Assembly: GCA_002308995.1 (NCBI GenBank)
Contig: DBWQ01000003.1
Span: forward strand, 7,468 to 47,568
Direction: 5' to 3'
Source of the DNA: Clostridiales bacterium UBA1234
GTDB taxonomy: Bacteria > Bacillota > Clostridia > TANB77 > UBA1234
DNA: 40,101 bases
Part shown: in pieces, positions 7,741-16,522 of the stretch
Numbering within the stretch: the first letter of the stretch is position 1
Layout of the letters: every line of letters starts with the position of its first letter
Program-made: the position numbers and the translations under genes
Notes under the pieces: model-generated
What the model was told of the DNA's origin: nothing
Seen by the model: only the letters and a program-made list of their open reading frames with translations
Databases searched by the model: none

Positions 7741-7773
7741 TATTACTGTAATATAAACTTAATAATTCTGTAA

Positions 7774-7802
7774 TTGTATTAAAATAGTGAAACTTGTATA
7801 AT
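7774..7802 (+). promoter_or_regulatory. Promoter of the coiled-coil protein gene
   Basis: TTGTAT (7774-7779), 17 nt, perfect TATAAT (7797-7802), located 66 nt before the start codon at 7868. Confidence 0.7.
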
Positions 7803-7827
7803 CTAAGTAAAGGTTACTAAAGAAGAT

Positions 7828-7870
7828 GGGAGGGAGTTTGCTAAAATAAGCTTTAGCAAACGAGTTTATG
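7828..7870 (+). promoter_or_regulatory. SD and start codon separated by a 10-bp hairpin
   Basis: The purine-rich SD GGGAGGGAG ends at 7836 and the ATG is at 7868, about 31 nt away, too far for ordinary initiation. The interval holds a perfect 10-bp stem, GTTTGCTAAA (7836-7845) with TTTAGCAAAC (7852-7861), loop ATAAGC, leaving only GAGTTT before the ATG. If folded, the hairpin brings the SD to a normal distance. An in-frame stop at 7847 rules out an upstream start. Confidence 0.65.
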
Positions 7871-8617
7871 GACAATACCGAAGTAAGCGTTGTTTCTGCC
7901 GAACTACAGAGGGTGATTCAAAAATTAGATAAACTTGAGAAAATGATTAACCCAAATAGCAAAAAATCACTTATTTTGTGGGAAGAAGACGATGCTTTTA
8001 AATCACTTATTTCAGATATTAAAGAGTATGCATTAACATGTAATACTGATGAGTTCCCAGTGGAACTATTAGATAAACTAAAAGCACTTCAAACAGATGC
8101 ATCTAGCCAGATTATTGGAGGGACATCTAAAATTGTTTCATTAAATGAGCAAGCCAAAGCAAATTTAGAGCTTAGTAGAACGCTTTCTACCATGTATATT
8201 TCTGCAATGGCGGCAAATCCAATAGATGAATATGAAGAGCAGTTCCAAAATGAAGAACTTGCTTCCATGAAAGAATATTTACAAACTGTTTCTACAGCTG
8301 TGCCAGAGTCTGAGGAATACATCAAAGCAGAAAAGGCTATCAAATCTAAGATATCCAATCTAGAAAATAGCGTGCACATTACGATCGACTTAGAAAGAAC
8401 AACCAGTAAGGCAAGCGCTTTGGAGTATATCAAATCTGAGATTGAAGCACCGATTAATCGTTTACAAGCAGAATATGATGCAAAATACGTTATCCTTGAA
8501 GCTGATAGCACAGAAGAGACATCACTTGCTCTTAGAAAAACCTTCAAAGAAAAAGTACTCGATGCATTAGTAAGGCCAATTACTAGCTTGTTTAAGAAGA
8601 AATCAAAAGCCAAATAA
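7868..8617 (+). CDS. Coiled-coil protein of unknown function, 249 aa
   Basis: Family not recognised. There is no signal peptide or membrane segment. The protein is rich in Glu, Lys, Ser, Ala and Leu with heptad-like spacing at about residues 8-30 and 95-210, suggesting helical bundles or a coiled coil. The C-terminus is short and basic (LFKKKSKAK) and might bind membrane lipids or nucleic acid. It is a single-gene unit: a promoter lies at 7774-7802 and a terminator directly after. Translation probably depends on the hairpin between SD and AUG. It shares no sequence with the upstream enolase-like protein. Confidence 0.75.
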   Translation: MDNTEVSVVSAELQRVIQKLDKLEKMINPNSKKSLILWEEDDAFKSLISDIKEYALTCNTDEFPVELLDKLKALQTDASSQIIGGTSKIVSLNEQAKANLELSRTLSTMYISAMAANPIDEYEEQFQNEELASMKEYLQTVSTAVPESEEYIKAEKAIKSKISNLENSVHITIDLERTTSKASALEYIKSEIEAPINRLQAEYDAKYVILEADSTEETSLALRKTFKEKVLDALVRPITSLFKKKSKAK

Positions 8618-8623
8618 GAATAG

Positions 8624-8653
8624 AGGCGAAAGTGACAATGCTTTCGTCTTTTT
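8624..8653 (+). terminator. Terminator of the coiled-coil protein gene
   Basis: A 9-bp stem AGGCGAAAG / CTTTCGTCT with one G-T pair and an 8-nt loop is followed by TTTT. Confidence 0.8.
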
Positions 8654-8683
8654 AATTGTTATATAGTATTACATATATTTAAA

Positions 8684-8713
8684 TTGAAAATATACATCGT
8701 TTTGCTGTATTAT
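8684..8713 (+). promoter_or_regulatory. Promoter of the SLH-secreted protein operon
   Basis: TTGAAA (8684-8689), 18 nt, TATTAT (8708-8713), 38 nt before the ATG at 8752. Confidence 0.5.
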
Positions 8714-8751
8714 AGTTTTATTAAAGAAATTTAAGAAGAGGAGGAAAAATA

Positions 8752-9384
8752 ATGAAGGGAAAGCTTTTTGTTTTTGGAGTATTAATTGTATCGATGATTC
8801 TTTCGTGTTCATATGCTTCTGTTAGTAAACCTGCTTTTTCAGATGTGAGTTTATCTCATTGGGCAAGTGAATATATTGCCTATGCACAGTTCAAGAATAT
8901 TATTAATGGTTATGGGGATGGAACGTTTAAGCCAAGTAATCAAGTGAAAACTGGGGAGTTTATTAAGATGGCAGCAACTTGTATTCGTGATAAGGATTGG
9001 AATTTTGGAAAGCCTTCTCCGGGAGAGCATTGGGCTATGCCATATGTTAGGTCGTTAAATTATATTGCACTTAATCCTCTTGCTTTTGATAATGAAAGAT
9101 TGGAAAGGCCAATTACTAGAGGAGAGGCTGTTGAAATCTGTGCTGCAATCGATAGATATATTAAAGTACATGAACACACTTTTTTCGAAGTGGATACCAA
9201 TGAGACTTATATTAAGCAGTACATTGATGAAGCAAAGATTGAGAGACAAAGTTTAAGGGATGCCATCAATTATTGCACACAGTTTGGGATTATTAACGGT
9301 TTTGAGGATGGTAGTTTTAGAATTACTGCCACTCTTACTAGAGCACAAGCTGCAAAGTTGATTTACGTTATTTTACAACATTAA
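8752..9384 (+). CDS. Secreted S-layer homology (SLH) domain protein, 210 aa
   Basis: After a signal peptide (MKGKLFVFG... to about residue 23) the mature protein consists almost only of three SLH repeats. The first is FSDVSLSHWASEYIAYA...NGYGDGTFKPSNQV, at about 27-75. The second is more diverged, around HWAMPYVRSLNYIAL, at about 85-135. The third ends in INGFEDGSFRITATLTRAQAAKLIYVIL, at 165-208. SLH triplets bind pyruvylated secondary wall polymers and anchor proteins to the cell wall. With no other domain this is a pure anchor module. It sits 16 nt before a gene for a large secreted protein lacking obvious SLH repeats, so the two may act together at the surface. Confidence 0.9.
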   Translation: MKGKLFVFGVLIVSMILSCSYASVSKPAFSDVSLSHWASEYIAYAQFKNIINGYGDGTFKPSNQVKTGEFIKMAATCIRDKDWNFGKPSPGEHWAMPYVRSLNYIALNPLAFDNERLERPITRGEAVEICAAIDRYIKVHEHTFFEVDTNETYIKQYIDEAKIERQSLRDAINYCTQFGIINGFEDGSFRITATLTRAQAAKLIYVILQH

Positions 9385-9400
9385 ATAGTGAGGTGATAAT

Positions 9401-12400
9401 ATGAAGAAAATAGTGCTAAGGTATGTAGTATGTTTGTGGATGTTATTTTCGTTAAGTAGTATTGTTTTAGCAGATGATACACCTCGTATTGATTATCCGA
9501 GTCAAAATAGAGACGGGTATGGTGTACAAGGTCAGTGGCCAATTCATGATGTATCACAAAACACCTATAATGATTGGTCTAGTACTAAAACAGGGACAAA
9601 GTTTACAGCTACTGTAGATGGCGTAACTGTTGAAATGATTTTTGATGAAAACAGTTCGCCGGTTTCGGATAAAGTAAAGTTTTATGATAGCTATAACTCT
9701 GCGTCATGGGAAAATGCAATGAGTGAATTTCCAGTAGATGCTAATGGAAAACGTCAGATTGAAATGGGTGCTGAAGATATGGCAGCAATTTTTGACGCAA
9801 AAGGTTATCCTGATATTGCTGATAAGATAAGAAATGGGAGTGCTGGTAGAGGAGATATGTTCGTAACTCAAGTTGCATGGGTTGGAGCACCTACCACTAC
9901 TTCTCGTAATGCAACAACGGGTGAAGGATATCAGTGGATGGAAGTTAGTGTGCTAAAAGAAATGGCACAGAGTGATCCTAATTTGAATTTTTGGCTTTAT
10001 GATATTTTACATGCTGGAAATTGGTCTGATGATGAGATGATGGGGGAACTTGCTTGGTATTGGATAGAGCAAACACCTACTATAGAAGAAGAACCTGAAG
10101 TAGAACCAGAACCAGAAGTTTCACCAGAGCCAGACGAACCAGAAGTTACACCGCCACCAAATGCAACACCACCTCCACCACCTTCCACAGGGCTAGAAAG
10201 TCCTCCATCGCCAAGACCTGGGACTTATGAAATCATCTTTAAGAATATGCCTGATACTTGTGGAAAATCAATTAGCGGTAGTTTGCAAATTTTTGGCGAT
10301 AAATTTCATGTGGAAAATGGCGACCCGATTCCAACTAGCGAAAGATTGGGTGTTAGAGGAGAGAATAATTACGTTGGTAAGGTTGATGGAATACAATATT
10401 GGGAAATGAATATTTTAGATCCTGGTTCTTTTGTGTACTATCATTATGATCCTTTGGGATACGAAATTTGGATTAGCGAGAGAGATTTTGCTTACGACGA
10501 TAGCGGAGATCGTATGTATGCATCAGATGGAAGTCCTTTGTACACCGAGTGGGGTGAGCCAACAAAAGTGGGATATTCGCAACATAATTTATCTGACGGT
10601 ATTCTAAGTGGCTCAGAGGGAAGGACATATCGTTCTAATGCAGGTTTTAAATATGATTTATGGGCATATAACTTAGATATTCCTAGATCACAATTGGAAA
10701 ATGTGGAATTTCTTTCCACCCACTTTGCTTCTATTAAACAAGAAATATATGCTAAAGTAACAAACCGTGCGCTTAATGGTACTGTTTCATGGCAAGTTTC
10801 GCCTCCGGGGGCTTCTATGGGAGCTGTGGGGGTTCACCCTGTAACTAAACCAGTAACGGCTAAGAGTAGAACACTTGAAATTGGTGCAGGAAGTAAAATA
10901 ACGAAAAGTACATTTGAGAGTTACGTAATGGCACATTTTTATAGTATCACTACAGGTACATTGTGGACAGGACCAGAATCAGATGCTCCATTAACAGTTT
11001 CTGCTGGGGGAGGTTCTGCTTCGTACACGAAGAACTGTGTTATGCTTACAGATGATTTTGGTTTACCTAGCTATTCAACTTCGTATAATGGAAGGATAAC
11101 GGTTCCTAATATTGAAAATAACTCACTTGGTGAAGGATATACAAGTACGGGCGAATATGAGTGGTATGTTGCAGATGGCGGAAGTGGATTAACTACGACA
11201 CCAGTTGATGTGAATTCAGTAAGGGTACATACGCCAATTCACGTTAGTGCCAATGTATATTCTATTTCTAAGAATCAACTAATAGCCAATACGATTCCTG
11301 ATGGAGGAAAATATGTTGTTACATTGGATGATCCATTTACTGTTCAGGTTACTTTAAATGGAGCAAGCCACTATTATACTCCTGTTACAACAGATTTACA
11401 AAAGTATGTGAAAGAGATTACTTATCATTGTGAGGTTTGTGGTGGTCAGGGGACACTTTCTAGTCTTAGTCATCCATGTTCACCAAGACCTGATTTAGAG
11501 GATAATAAAGTCTATACTTGTAGAATTGAAGTAGCAGCGATTAATGAGCCTGTAGGATCTTCTGGTATTGGAGCAGAGGAGGCTGCTGGATCAGGATTTA
11601 CCAATGTTCCTGATAGTTCATATCGTATTGAATATGTTATTCCTATTTTTGTAGCGGGAAAAATGTGGGATTTTGAAGTAAGAACGGTGGATGATCCTGG
11701 TTGGAAACTGCTTCAAGCGGAAAAACTATCGAAACTTCCTGTAGGAGAATCTGGAGATAATACCGGAAACATAAAGTATACATCTCCACTAAAGCTTGGA
11801 TACCGAGCCTTCTTTGATTTAAAAACACTAAGCAAAGTTTCGACAAGTGTCAAAATTAAACCAAGAATATGGTATGTAGATAAAGCAACTGGTAAGATTG
11901 ATAATACAAAAGAGATTTGGTATCGTAACAAAGCGTCTGCCACATCGTATGTGAAACTAAAAGAAGCTTATACAGATGAAGTTATAGGTGGTAATTCAGA
12001 TATCGAAATTAAAATGAATATGGCAACCACATTTGGCGATGTTAATAATGATCCAAATGGCATGACAAATAAAAAACTGTTTGACAGTGAAAAATTAAGA
12101 GTGATGAAAGATGATTTAAGTGCTAATTACAATCAAGAAATTTATGAGGGTGGACTAAAAGAAATCACTTTAAGTAAAAATCAAATGACAGGAACATCTT
12201 ATCAAGCTAAAGATGGTACAGAGTACGTTTATGGTGGTTCAACACATGCCGATGCAAAACGTTGGTATGGTGAGGTATTTATTCCTGCAAGTACAAAAGT
12301 TGTTCCTAGTGGTAGTAATGCTGCTTCAGTGTCAAATGCAAAGGGATTAGATGGATATATCGTGATTTCATTTGATGAGATAGGAGCATACTTAGCGGAT

Positions 12401-12634
12401 GGAACGAGTTATTTACAGTATGGTATTGCGAAAAATCCACTTCTTTCATCAATGCCACCATATATTATGCTAAATGAGAAGAATGGAAAAGGAAACACAG
12501 TACAAATAACGCTTCCTAATGGTAAGCCGCTTACTGATTTGCCAAGTGATTTTTACGCAACAGATGCACCAATTATCATATATGATTTGTCACTTCGTGC
12601 AAATGAGGATTATTCATCATCAGGAACTCACTAA
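9401..12634 (+). CDS. Large secreted protein with Pro/Glu linker, 1077 aa
   Basis: A signal peptide (MKKIVLRYVVC... to about residue 25) is followed by a ~200-residue N-terminal domain. Next comes an acidic/proline linker at about residues 227-273 (EVEPEPEVSPEPDEP, then PPPPPSTG), then ~800 residues predicted to be beta-rich, high in Thr, Ser, Gly and Tyr. A cysteine cluster at about 676-693 (HCEVCGGQG ... HPC) could bind metal. The layout resembles large DUF5704-type surface proteins of Firmicutes, but that assignment is uncertain and no catalytic motif is recognised. It follows the SLH gene by 16 nt with its own SD (GAGGTGAT) and ends at a strong terminator, so the two form an operon. No LPXTG motif or C-terminal membrane anchor is seen; attachment may rely on the SLH partner. 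Confidence 0.75.
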   Translation: MKKIVLRYVVCLWMLFSLSSIVLADDTPRIDYPSQNRDGYGVQGQWPIHDVSQNTYNDWSSTKTGTKFTATVDGVTVEMIFDENSSPVSDKVKFYDSYNSASWENAMSEFPVDANGKRQIEMGAEDMAAIFDAKGYPDIADKIRNGSAGRGDMFVTQVAWVGAPTTTSRNATTGEGYQWMEVSVLKEMAQSDPNLNFWLYDILHAGNWSDDEMMGELAWYWIEQTPTIEEEPEVEPEPEVSPEPDEPEVTPPPNATPPPPPSTGLESPPSPRPGTYEIIFKNMPDTCGKSISGSLQIFGDKFHVENGDPIPTSERLGVRGENNYVGKVDGIQYWEMNILDPGSFVYYHYDPLGYEIWISERDFAYDDSGDRMYASDGSPLYTEWGEPTKVGYSQHNLSDGILSGSEGRTYRSNAGFKYDLWAYNLDIPRSQLENVEFLSTHFASIKQEIYAKVTNRALNGTVSWQVSPPGASMGAVGVHPVTKPVTAKSRTLEIGAGSKITKSTFESYVMAHFYSITTGTLWTGPESDAPLTVSAGGGSASYTKNCVMLTDDFGLPSYSTSYNGRITVPNIENNSLGEGYTSTGEYEWYVADGGSGLTTTPVDVNSVRVHTPIHVSANVYSISKNQLIANTIPDGGKYVVTLDDPFTVQVTLNGASHYYTPVTTDLQKYVKEITYHCEVCGGQGTLSSLSHPCSPRPDLEDNKVYTCRIEVAAINEPVGSSGIGAEEAAGSGFTNVPDSSYRIEYVIPIFVAGKMWDFEVRTVDDPGWKLLQAEKLSKLPVGESGDNTGNIKYTSPLKLGYRAFFDLKTLSKVSTSVKIKPRIWYVDKATGKIDNTKEIWYRNKASATSYVKLKEAYTDEVIGGNSDIEIKMNMATTFGDVNNDPNGMTNKKLFDSEKLRVMKDDLSANYNQEIYEGGLKEITLSKNQMTGTSYQAKDGTEYVYGGSTHADAKRWYGEVFIPASTKVVPSGSNAASVSNAKGLDGYIVISFDEIGAYLADGTSYLQYGIAKNPLLSSMPPYIMLNEKNGKGNTVQITLPNGKPLTDLPSDFYATDAPIIIYDLSLRANEDYSSSGTH

Positions 12635-12653
12635 TTTTAATATACACACAGCT

Positions 12654-12703
12654 AAGGACAACCATTTTTTATGCAAATTCGCACAAAAATGGTTGTCCTT
12701 TTA
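12654..12703 (+). terminator. Terminator of the SLH operon
   Basis: A 16-bp perfect stem (12654-12669 with 12685-12700, core AAGGACAACCAT) closes a 15-nt loop and ends in TTTT. Confidence 0.85.
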
Positions 12704-12712
12704 TGTGCGGTC

Positions 12713-12741
12713 TTGAATTTTATGTGAATCTATGGCATAAT
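12713..12741 (+). promoter_or_regulatory. Promoter of mutS2
   Basis: TTGAAT (12713-12718), 17 nt, CATAAT (12736-12741), 37 nt before the ATG at 12778. Confidence 0.55.
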
Positions 12742-12777
12742 AGATGGCAAGATAGAGCTAAAAAGGAGAGTTAAAGG

Positions 12778-15162
12778 ATGCTAGAAAGAGATATGAAAGC
12801 ACTTGAATTTGATAAAATTAAACTCATGCTGAAAAATAAATGCATTACCTATCGAGGAAAAGAACTTGCACAGGAGCTAATGCCTTCTACTAACCTTGAA
12901 GAAGTGAAAAAATGGCAGCAAGAAACAACGGAGGCTGTTTCGTTAATTCTAAGAAAAGGTTCTATTCCAATAGGTAGCATGGAGGATTTTACTCCTATTT
13001 TTCAAAAACTGAAAATAGGAGCAATATTGTCTACGGGAGAGCTACTGCAGATTGCTAATTTTCTTGCGATGCTTCGAAGATTAAAGCATTATTTTAAGGA
13101 AGATACCGTGGAGGAAGAATCTTACCCTATTTTGAGAGAGTATTTTGAAAACTTATATTCTAATCCTAATGTGGAAGAAGAGATATTTAGGTGTATCAAA
13201 TCGGAGGATTTGATAGATGATCGAGCTTCGAAAACACTATATGATATTCGTAGACAGATTGTAGATCAAGAGGGGAAGATACGTGAAAAATTAAATAGCA
13301 TGATGAAGAAAAATGCTAAGTATCTTCAAGAAGCTGTTGTTACGTTTCGCAATGACCGCTATGTGATTCCTGTCAAGCAGGAGTACAAAAATGAAGTGCC
13401 TGGACTTATTCATGATGCTTCTGGTAGTGGCAGCACTATTTTTATTGAGCCGATGGCAATTTTTGAGATTAACAATGAAATCAAAGAACTAAAAATGAAA
13501 GAACAAGTGGAGATTGAAAGAATCCTCGCTCTTTTAACGCAGATGGTAAGTCCTTTAGAGGATGATTTAAAAGTATCTCTATCACTTTTAGGACAAATTG
13601 ATTTTGCGGTAGCCAAGGCAAAGCTAAGCATTGAAATGGAAGCATTTGAACCAAAGATAAGTCAAAATCATCAAATTCATTTAAAGAAAGCTAGGCACCC
13701 ATTAATCCCGAAAGAAGAAGTGGTTCCCATTGATATTTGGATTGGCGATAAGTTTAAAGTACTCATTATTACAGGCCCCAATACAGGTGGTAAAACCGTT
13801 GCGTTAAAAACGGTAGGGTTATTTTGTATGATGGCACAAAGTGGTCTTCACCTTCCTGCGATGGAATCTTCAGAAGTAACGATTTTTGATGCAATTTATA
13901 GCGATATTGGTGACGAACAAAGTATTGAGCAATCGCTTAGTACATTTTCGTCACATATGACAAATGTGGTAAATATTTTAAATTCAGTCACTCAAAATAG
14001 CTTAGTGTTAGTGGATGAACTTGGCTCTGGAACAGACCCTATTGAGGGTGCTGCCCTTGCCACATCTATTTTGAAAAAACTATTTGAAGTGGGATGCTTA
14101 ACCATTGCGACAACACATTATAGCGAACTTAAAACGTTTGCCATTCAAACAGAAGGAATAGAAAATGCTTCTTGTGAGTTTGACGTTGAATCACTTAGAC
14201 CTACCTATAAGTTATTAATCGGCATTCCTGGCAAGAGTAATGCATTTGCCATTTCTAAAAAACTAGGGCTTGATGAGGAGATTATTAAGAGTGCAGAGGA
14301 AATGCTAACAGAAGAAAGCATTCGTTTTGAAGATATCTTAGGAGATATGGAAAGAGACAGACGTGTGGCACGTGAAGAAAGAGAACTTTCTGAAAGGCTT
14401 TTGAAAGAAGCAAAAGAGCAAAGTGCCAAAACAAAAGAGGAGCAAGAAAAGCTTTCCAAAAAGAAAGATGAAATTATTCAAAAAGCACGTGAAGAGGCGC
14501 GCGATTTACTACTAGATGCCGAATCAGAAGCCAATGAAATCATCAAAGAATTAACAGAATTAAAACATAGCAAAGATAAAAACGTAGGAAAAAAGGCAGA
14601 AGAAGCGAGAGAAAAATTAAAGGCTAATCTTTCTAACATGCAAAAAGAATTAATTGCACCAAGTAAAGAAATTGAAAATCCTATTGAAAAAAAGAAGATA
14701 AAAGCCGGTTTAAAAGTATATTTGCCAATGCTAGAAGAAGAGGGGACGATTGTATCACTTCCTGATAGAAAAGAAAATGTTCAGGTACAAATAGGACTCT
14801 TAAAAATGAATGTCCACATTTCGCAAATCCAAGAACTAAAAGAAACCAAAACAATGAATACCATTGGTGTTAAGAATAAAGGGAGGGGAGGAAATAGTAT
14901 TTCTTCCAAGGCAATGGATATTTCCACAGAGATTAATATTATTGGGAAAAATGTGGATGAAGCAGTCATGATTTTGGATAAATACATTGATGATGCCTAT
15001 TTGGCGTCCTTAAAAACGATTCGTATTGTTCATGGAAAAGGTACAGGCGCTCTTAGAAAAGGTGTGCAAGACTTTTTAAAAACGCATCCCCATATCAAAT
15101 CTTATCGTAACGGGCTTTATGGTGAAGGGGAAAATGGCGTCACCATTGCTGAATTAAAATAA
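12778..15162 (+). CDS. mutS2: MutS2 ATPase/endonuclease (anti-recombination or ribosome rescue factor)
   Basis: MutS2 proteins lack the mismatch-recognition domain of MutS. They have been linked to suppression of homologous recombination and, in Bacillus subtilis, to splitting of collided ribosomes. The 794-residue protein has the expected order: N-terminal helical core, ATPase with Walker A GPNTGGKT (residues 333-340) and Walker B LVLVDELGSGTDP, the H-loop TTHYSELK, a charged coiled coil at about 515-640, a KOW-like segment, and a C-terminal Smr domain (about 715-794) with HGKGTGALR. It is preceded by SD AAAGGAG and its own promoter. The wall-hydrolase gene follows after 58 nt. Confidence 0.96.
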   Translation: MLERDMKALEFDKIKLMLKNKCITYRGKELAQELMPSTNLEEVKKWQQETTEAVSLILRKGSIPIGSMEDFTPIFQKLKIGAILSTGELLQIANFLAMLRRLKHYFKEDTVEEESYPILREYFENLYSNPNVEEEIFRCIKSEDLIDDRASKTLYDIRRQIVDQEGKIREKLNSMMKKNAKYLQEAVVTFRNDRYVIPVKQEYKNEVPGLIHDASGSGSTIFIEPMAIFEINNEIKELKMKEQVEIERILALLTQMVSPLEDDLKVSLSLLGQIDFAVAKAKLSIEMEAFEPKISQNHQIHLKKARHPLIPKEEVVPIDIWIGDKFKVLIITGPNTGGKTVALKTVGLFCMMAQSGLHLPAMESSEVTIFDAIYSDIGDEQSIEQSLSTFSSHMTNVVNILNSVTQNSLVLVDELGSGTDPIEGAALATSILKKLFEVGCLTIATTHYSELKTFAIQTEGIENASCEFDVESLRPTYKLLIGIPGKSNAFAISKKLGLDEEIIKSAEEMLTEESIRFEDILGDMERDRRVAREERELSERLLKEAKEQSAKTKEEQEKLSKKKDEIIQKAREEARDLLLDAESEANEIIKELTELKHSKDKNVGKKAEEAREKLKANLSNMQKELIAPSKEIENPIEKKKIKAGLKVYLPMLEEEGTIVSLPDRKENVQVQIGLLKMNVHISQIQELKETKTMNTIGVKNKGRGGNSISSKAMDISTEINIIGKNVDEAVMILDKYIDDAYLASLKTIRIVHGKGTGALRKGVQDFLKTHPHIKSYRNGLYGEGENGVTIAELK

Positions 15163-15220
15163 ATTGTATAAAATTCTCTCTTTTGCAAAAAATAGTAAGG
15201 AGCAAAGGAGAGAATTTTTG

Positions 15221-15892
15221 ATGAATCAGCAAAATCGTTTTTTAAAAAAGATAGCCATGCTTATTGTGATAACATTAGTCTTTTTCACTTTCTTTCATCC
15301 AACGATGACAAATGCTTTATCGAAATATGGCTCCTCTGGAAATGAGGTAAGACAAATTCAAACCAAATTAAAAAATTGGGGATATTACCAAGGCAAAGTT
15401 GATGGTATCTATGGTACCAAAACATTAAGTGCCGTGAAAGCGTTTCAACGAGCCAATGGTCTAACGGTGGATGGGATAGCAGGGAAGAATACACTTGCCA
15501 AAATGGGAATTAGTTCTACGAGTAATACCACTGGATCAAATCAAGCAAACGTTGAGTTACTAGCACGATTGATTCATGGTGAAGCCAGGGGAGAACCATA
15601 TACGGGAATGGTAGCAGTAGGAGCCGTTGTATTAAATCGTGTTGCAAGCCCCAATTTTCCAAGTACCATTGCAGGAGTAGTGTACCAAAAGGGCGCATTT
15701 GATGCTGTATCAGATGGTCAAATCAATCTTTCACCCAATCAACAATGCTATAATGCGGCGCGTGATGCCATGAATGGGTGGGACCCTTCCGGAGGAGCGA
15801 TTTATTATTTCAATCCAGCCACAGCTACCAATAAATGGATATGGTCAAGACCACTCACGATAACGATAGGAAAGCACCGTTTTTGCAAGTAA
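15221..15892 (+). CDS. SleB-like cell wall hydrolase with peptidoglycan-binding domain
   Basis: A secreted 223-residue enzyme. The ATG at 15221 is chosen over a TTG at 15164 because AAAGGAG lies 10 nt upstream and the signal peptide (MNQQNRFLKKIAML...) then starts correctly. Residues about 35-90 form a PG_binding_1 domain (GNEVRQIQTKLKNWGYY ... GTKTLSAVKAFQ). Residues 100-223 form a Hydrolase_2 (SleB/CwlJ) domain, with ELLARLIHGEARGEPY holding the catalytic Glu and the closing GGAIYYFNP ... KHRFCK. SleB cleaves spore cortex peptidoglycan as a lytic transglycosylase, but this domain pair also occurs in vegetative hydrolases, so it does not prove sporulation. No ypeB-like partner follows. Confidence 0.9.
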   Translation: MNQQNRFLKKIAMLIVITLVFFTFFHPTMTNALSKYGSSGNEVRQIQTKLKNWGYYQGKVDGIYGTKTLSAVKAFQRANGLTVDGIAGKNTLAKMGISSTSNTTGSNQANVELLARLIHGEARGEPYTGMVAVGAVVLNRVASPNFPSTIAGVVYQKGAFDAVSDGQINLSPNQQCYNAARDAMNGWDPSGGAIYYFNPATATNKWIWSRPLTITIGKHRFCK

Positions 15893-15963
15893 TTTAGACG
15901 AGAAAAAGAAGCTGCTAAAGCTATTTGAAGCTGCCAAATTTATATGGAAAAGCCAGGTTTTTC

Positions 15964-15992
15964 TTGACAAATGGAGAAAACCGTTATATAGT
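15964..15992 (+). promoter_or_regulatory. Near-consensus promoter of the 16046 gene
   Basis: TTGACA (15964-15969), 17 nt, TATAGT (15987-15992). Together with the terminator at 16411 it makes the gene between them an independent unit. Confidence 0.8.
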
Positions 15993-16045
15993 ATCGGCGT
16001 AGGAATGTTAAACTAATTCACTTTCACTGCGAATAGGAGGGTATC

Positions 16046-16390
16046 ATGGACTACAACCAGAAGATGGAACTTGCAGAAGCTATGTGGTTCGAGCTTCGGC
16101 CGATTTTCGAACTTGCCGCAGATAGCAAGAAGCATCTTACCGTCAAGTTCGATGCCTACCATGAGGTAACCATTACCGGTCCTTATGAGGAGGCAATTCG
16201 CGATGCTGTCCACGTCGCCGAGCAGAAGGCAACTGCCAAGTTCGGAGAAGGAGCGCTCTGGGATCTTCGCACCATTCATTACCTCAAGAAGCACATCGTG
16301 GCTCATGGAGGAATTGAAGCGGTGCATGAGGTTGATACTGACACTTCCGTCAGCGTCGACTGGTCCGAGAACTACGTCTTTACCGTGTGA
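16046..16390 (+). CDS. Small soluble protein of unknown function, 114 aa
   Basis: Family not recognised. SD AGGAGGG precedes the ATG. No signal or membrane segment is visible. It has a mixed alpha/beta look with a central strand-rich part (HLTVKFDAYHEVTITGPYEEAI), a helix rich in Ala/Glu, and a His-containing middle (IHYLKKHIVAHGG). It has its own near-consensus promoter and its own terminator. Codon use (GCC, ATC, CTC, TTC, CGC) is clearly less AT-rich than mutS2 and ftsK on either side, suggesting either a different expression class or later acquisition. An overlapping minus-strand frame of 140 codons is treated as a shadow because the promoter, SD and terminator all fit the plus strand. 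Confidence 0.75.
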   Translation: MDYNQKMELAEAMWFELRPIFELAADSKKHLTVKFDAYHEVTITGPYEEAIRDAVHVAEQKATAKFGEGALWDLRTIHYLKKHIVAHGGIEAVHEVDTDTSVSVDWSENYVFTV

Positions 16391-16410
16391 TAAACACGGC
16401 AATTTATGAG

Positions 16411-16442
16411 AAGGGTGTGAGCATTTTGCTCGCACCTTTTTT
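16411..16442 (+). terminator. Terminator of the 16046 gene
   Basis: A 9-bp stem GGTGTGAGC / GCTCGCACC with an ATTTT loop is followed by TTTTTT. Confidence 0.9.
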
Positions 16443-16454
16443 CGTGTGTTTTGC

Positions 16455-16483
16455 TTGCATTTCTTTCCAGAATACGATAAGAT
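16455..16483 (+). promoter_or_regulatory. Possible promoter of ftsK/spoIIIE
   Basis: TTGCAT (16455-16460), 17 nt, TAAGAT (16478-16483), 40 nt before the start codon. Confidence 0.4.
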
Positions 16484-16522
16484 AATTATGTATGAGAAAG
16501 AATAGGAAGAGGTGGTTTTAAG

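Noticed and set aside
8089..8613. Minus-strand open frame of 174 codons opposite the coiled-coil protein gene
   Set aside because: Its Ser/Leu-rich translation is what the antisense of Glu/Lys/Ala-rich coding DNA gives; there is no SD and no family resemblance.
15221..15892. Proof of sporulation from the SleB-like enzyme
   Set aside because: The PG-binding plus Hydrolase_2 architecture also occurs in non-sporulating Firmicutes, and no ypeB or other spore-specific gene lies beside it.
16013..16435. Minus-strand open frame of 140 codons opposite the 16046 gene
   Set aside because: Promoter, SD and terminator all fit the plus-strand gene; the minus frame has no ribosome site and runs through the plus-strand promoter-proximal and terminator regions.
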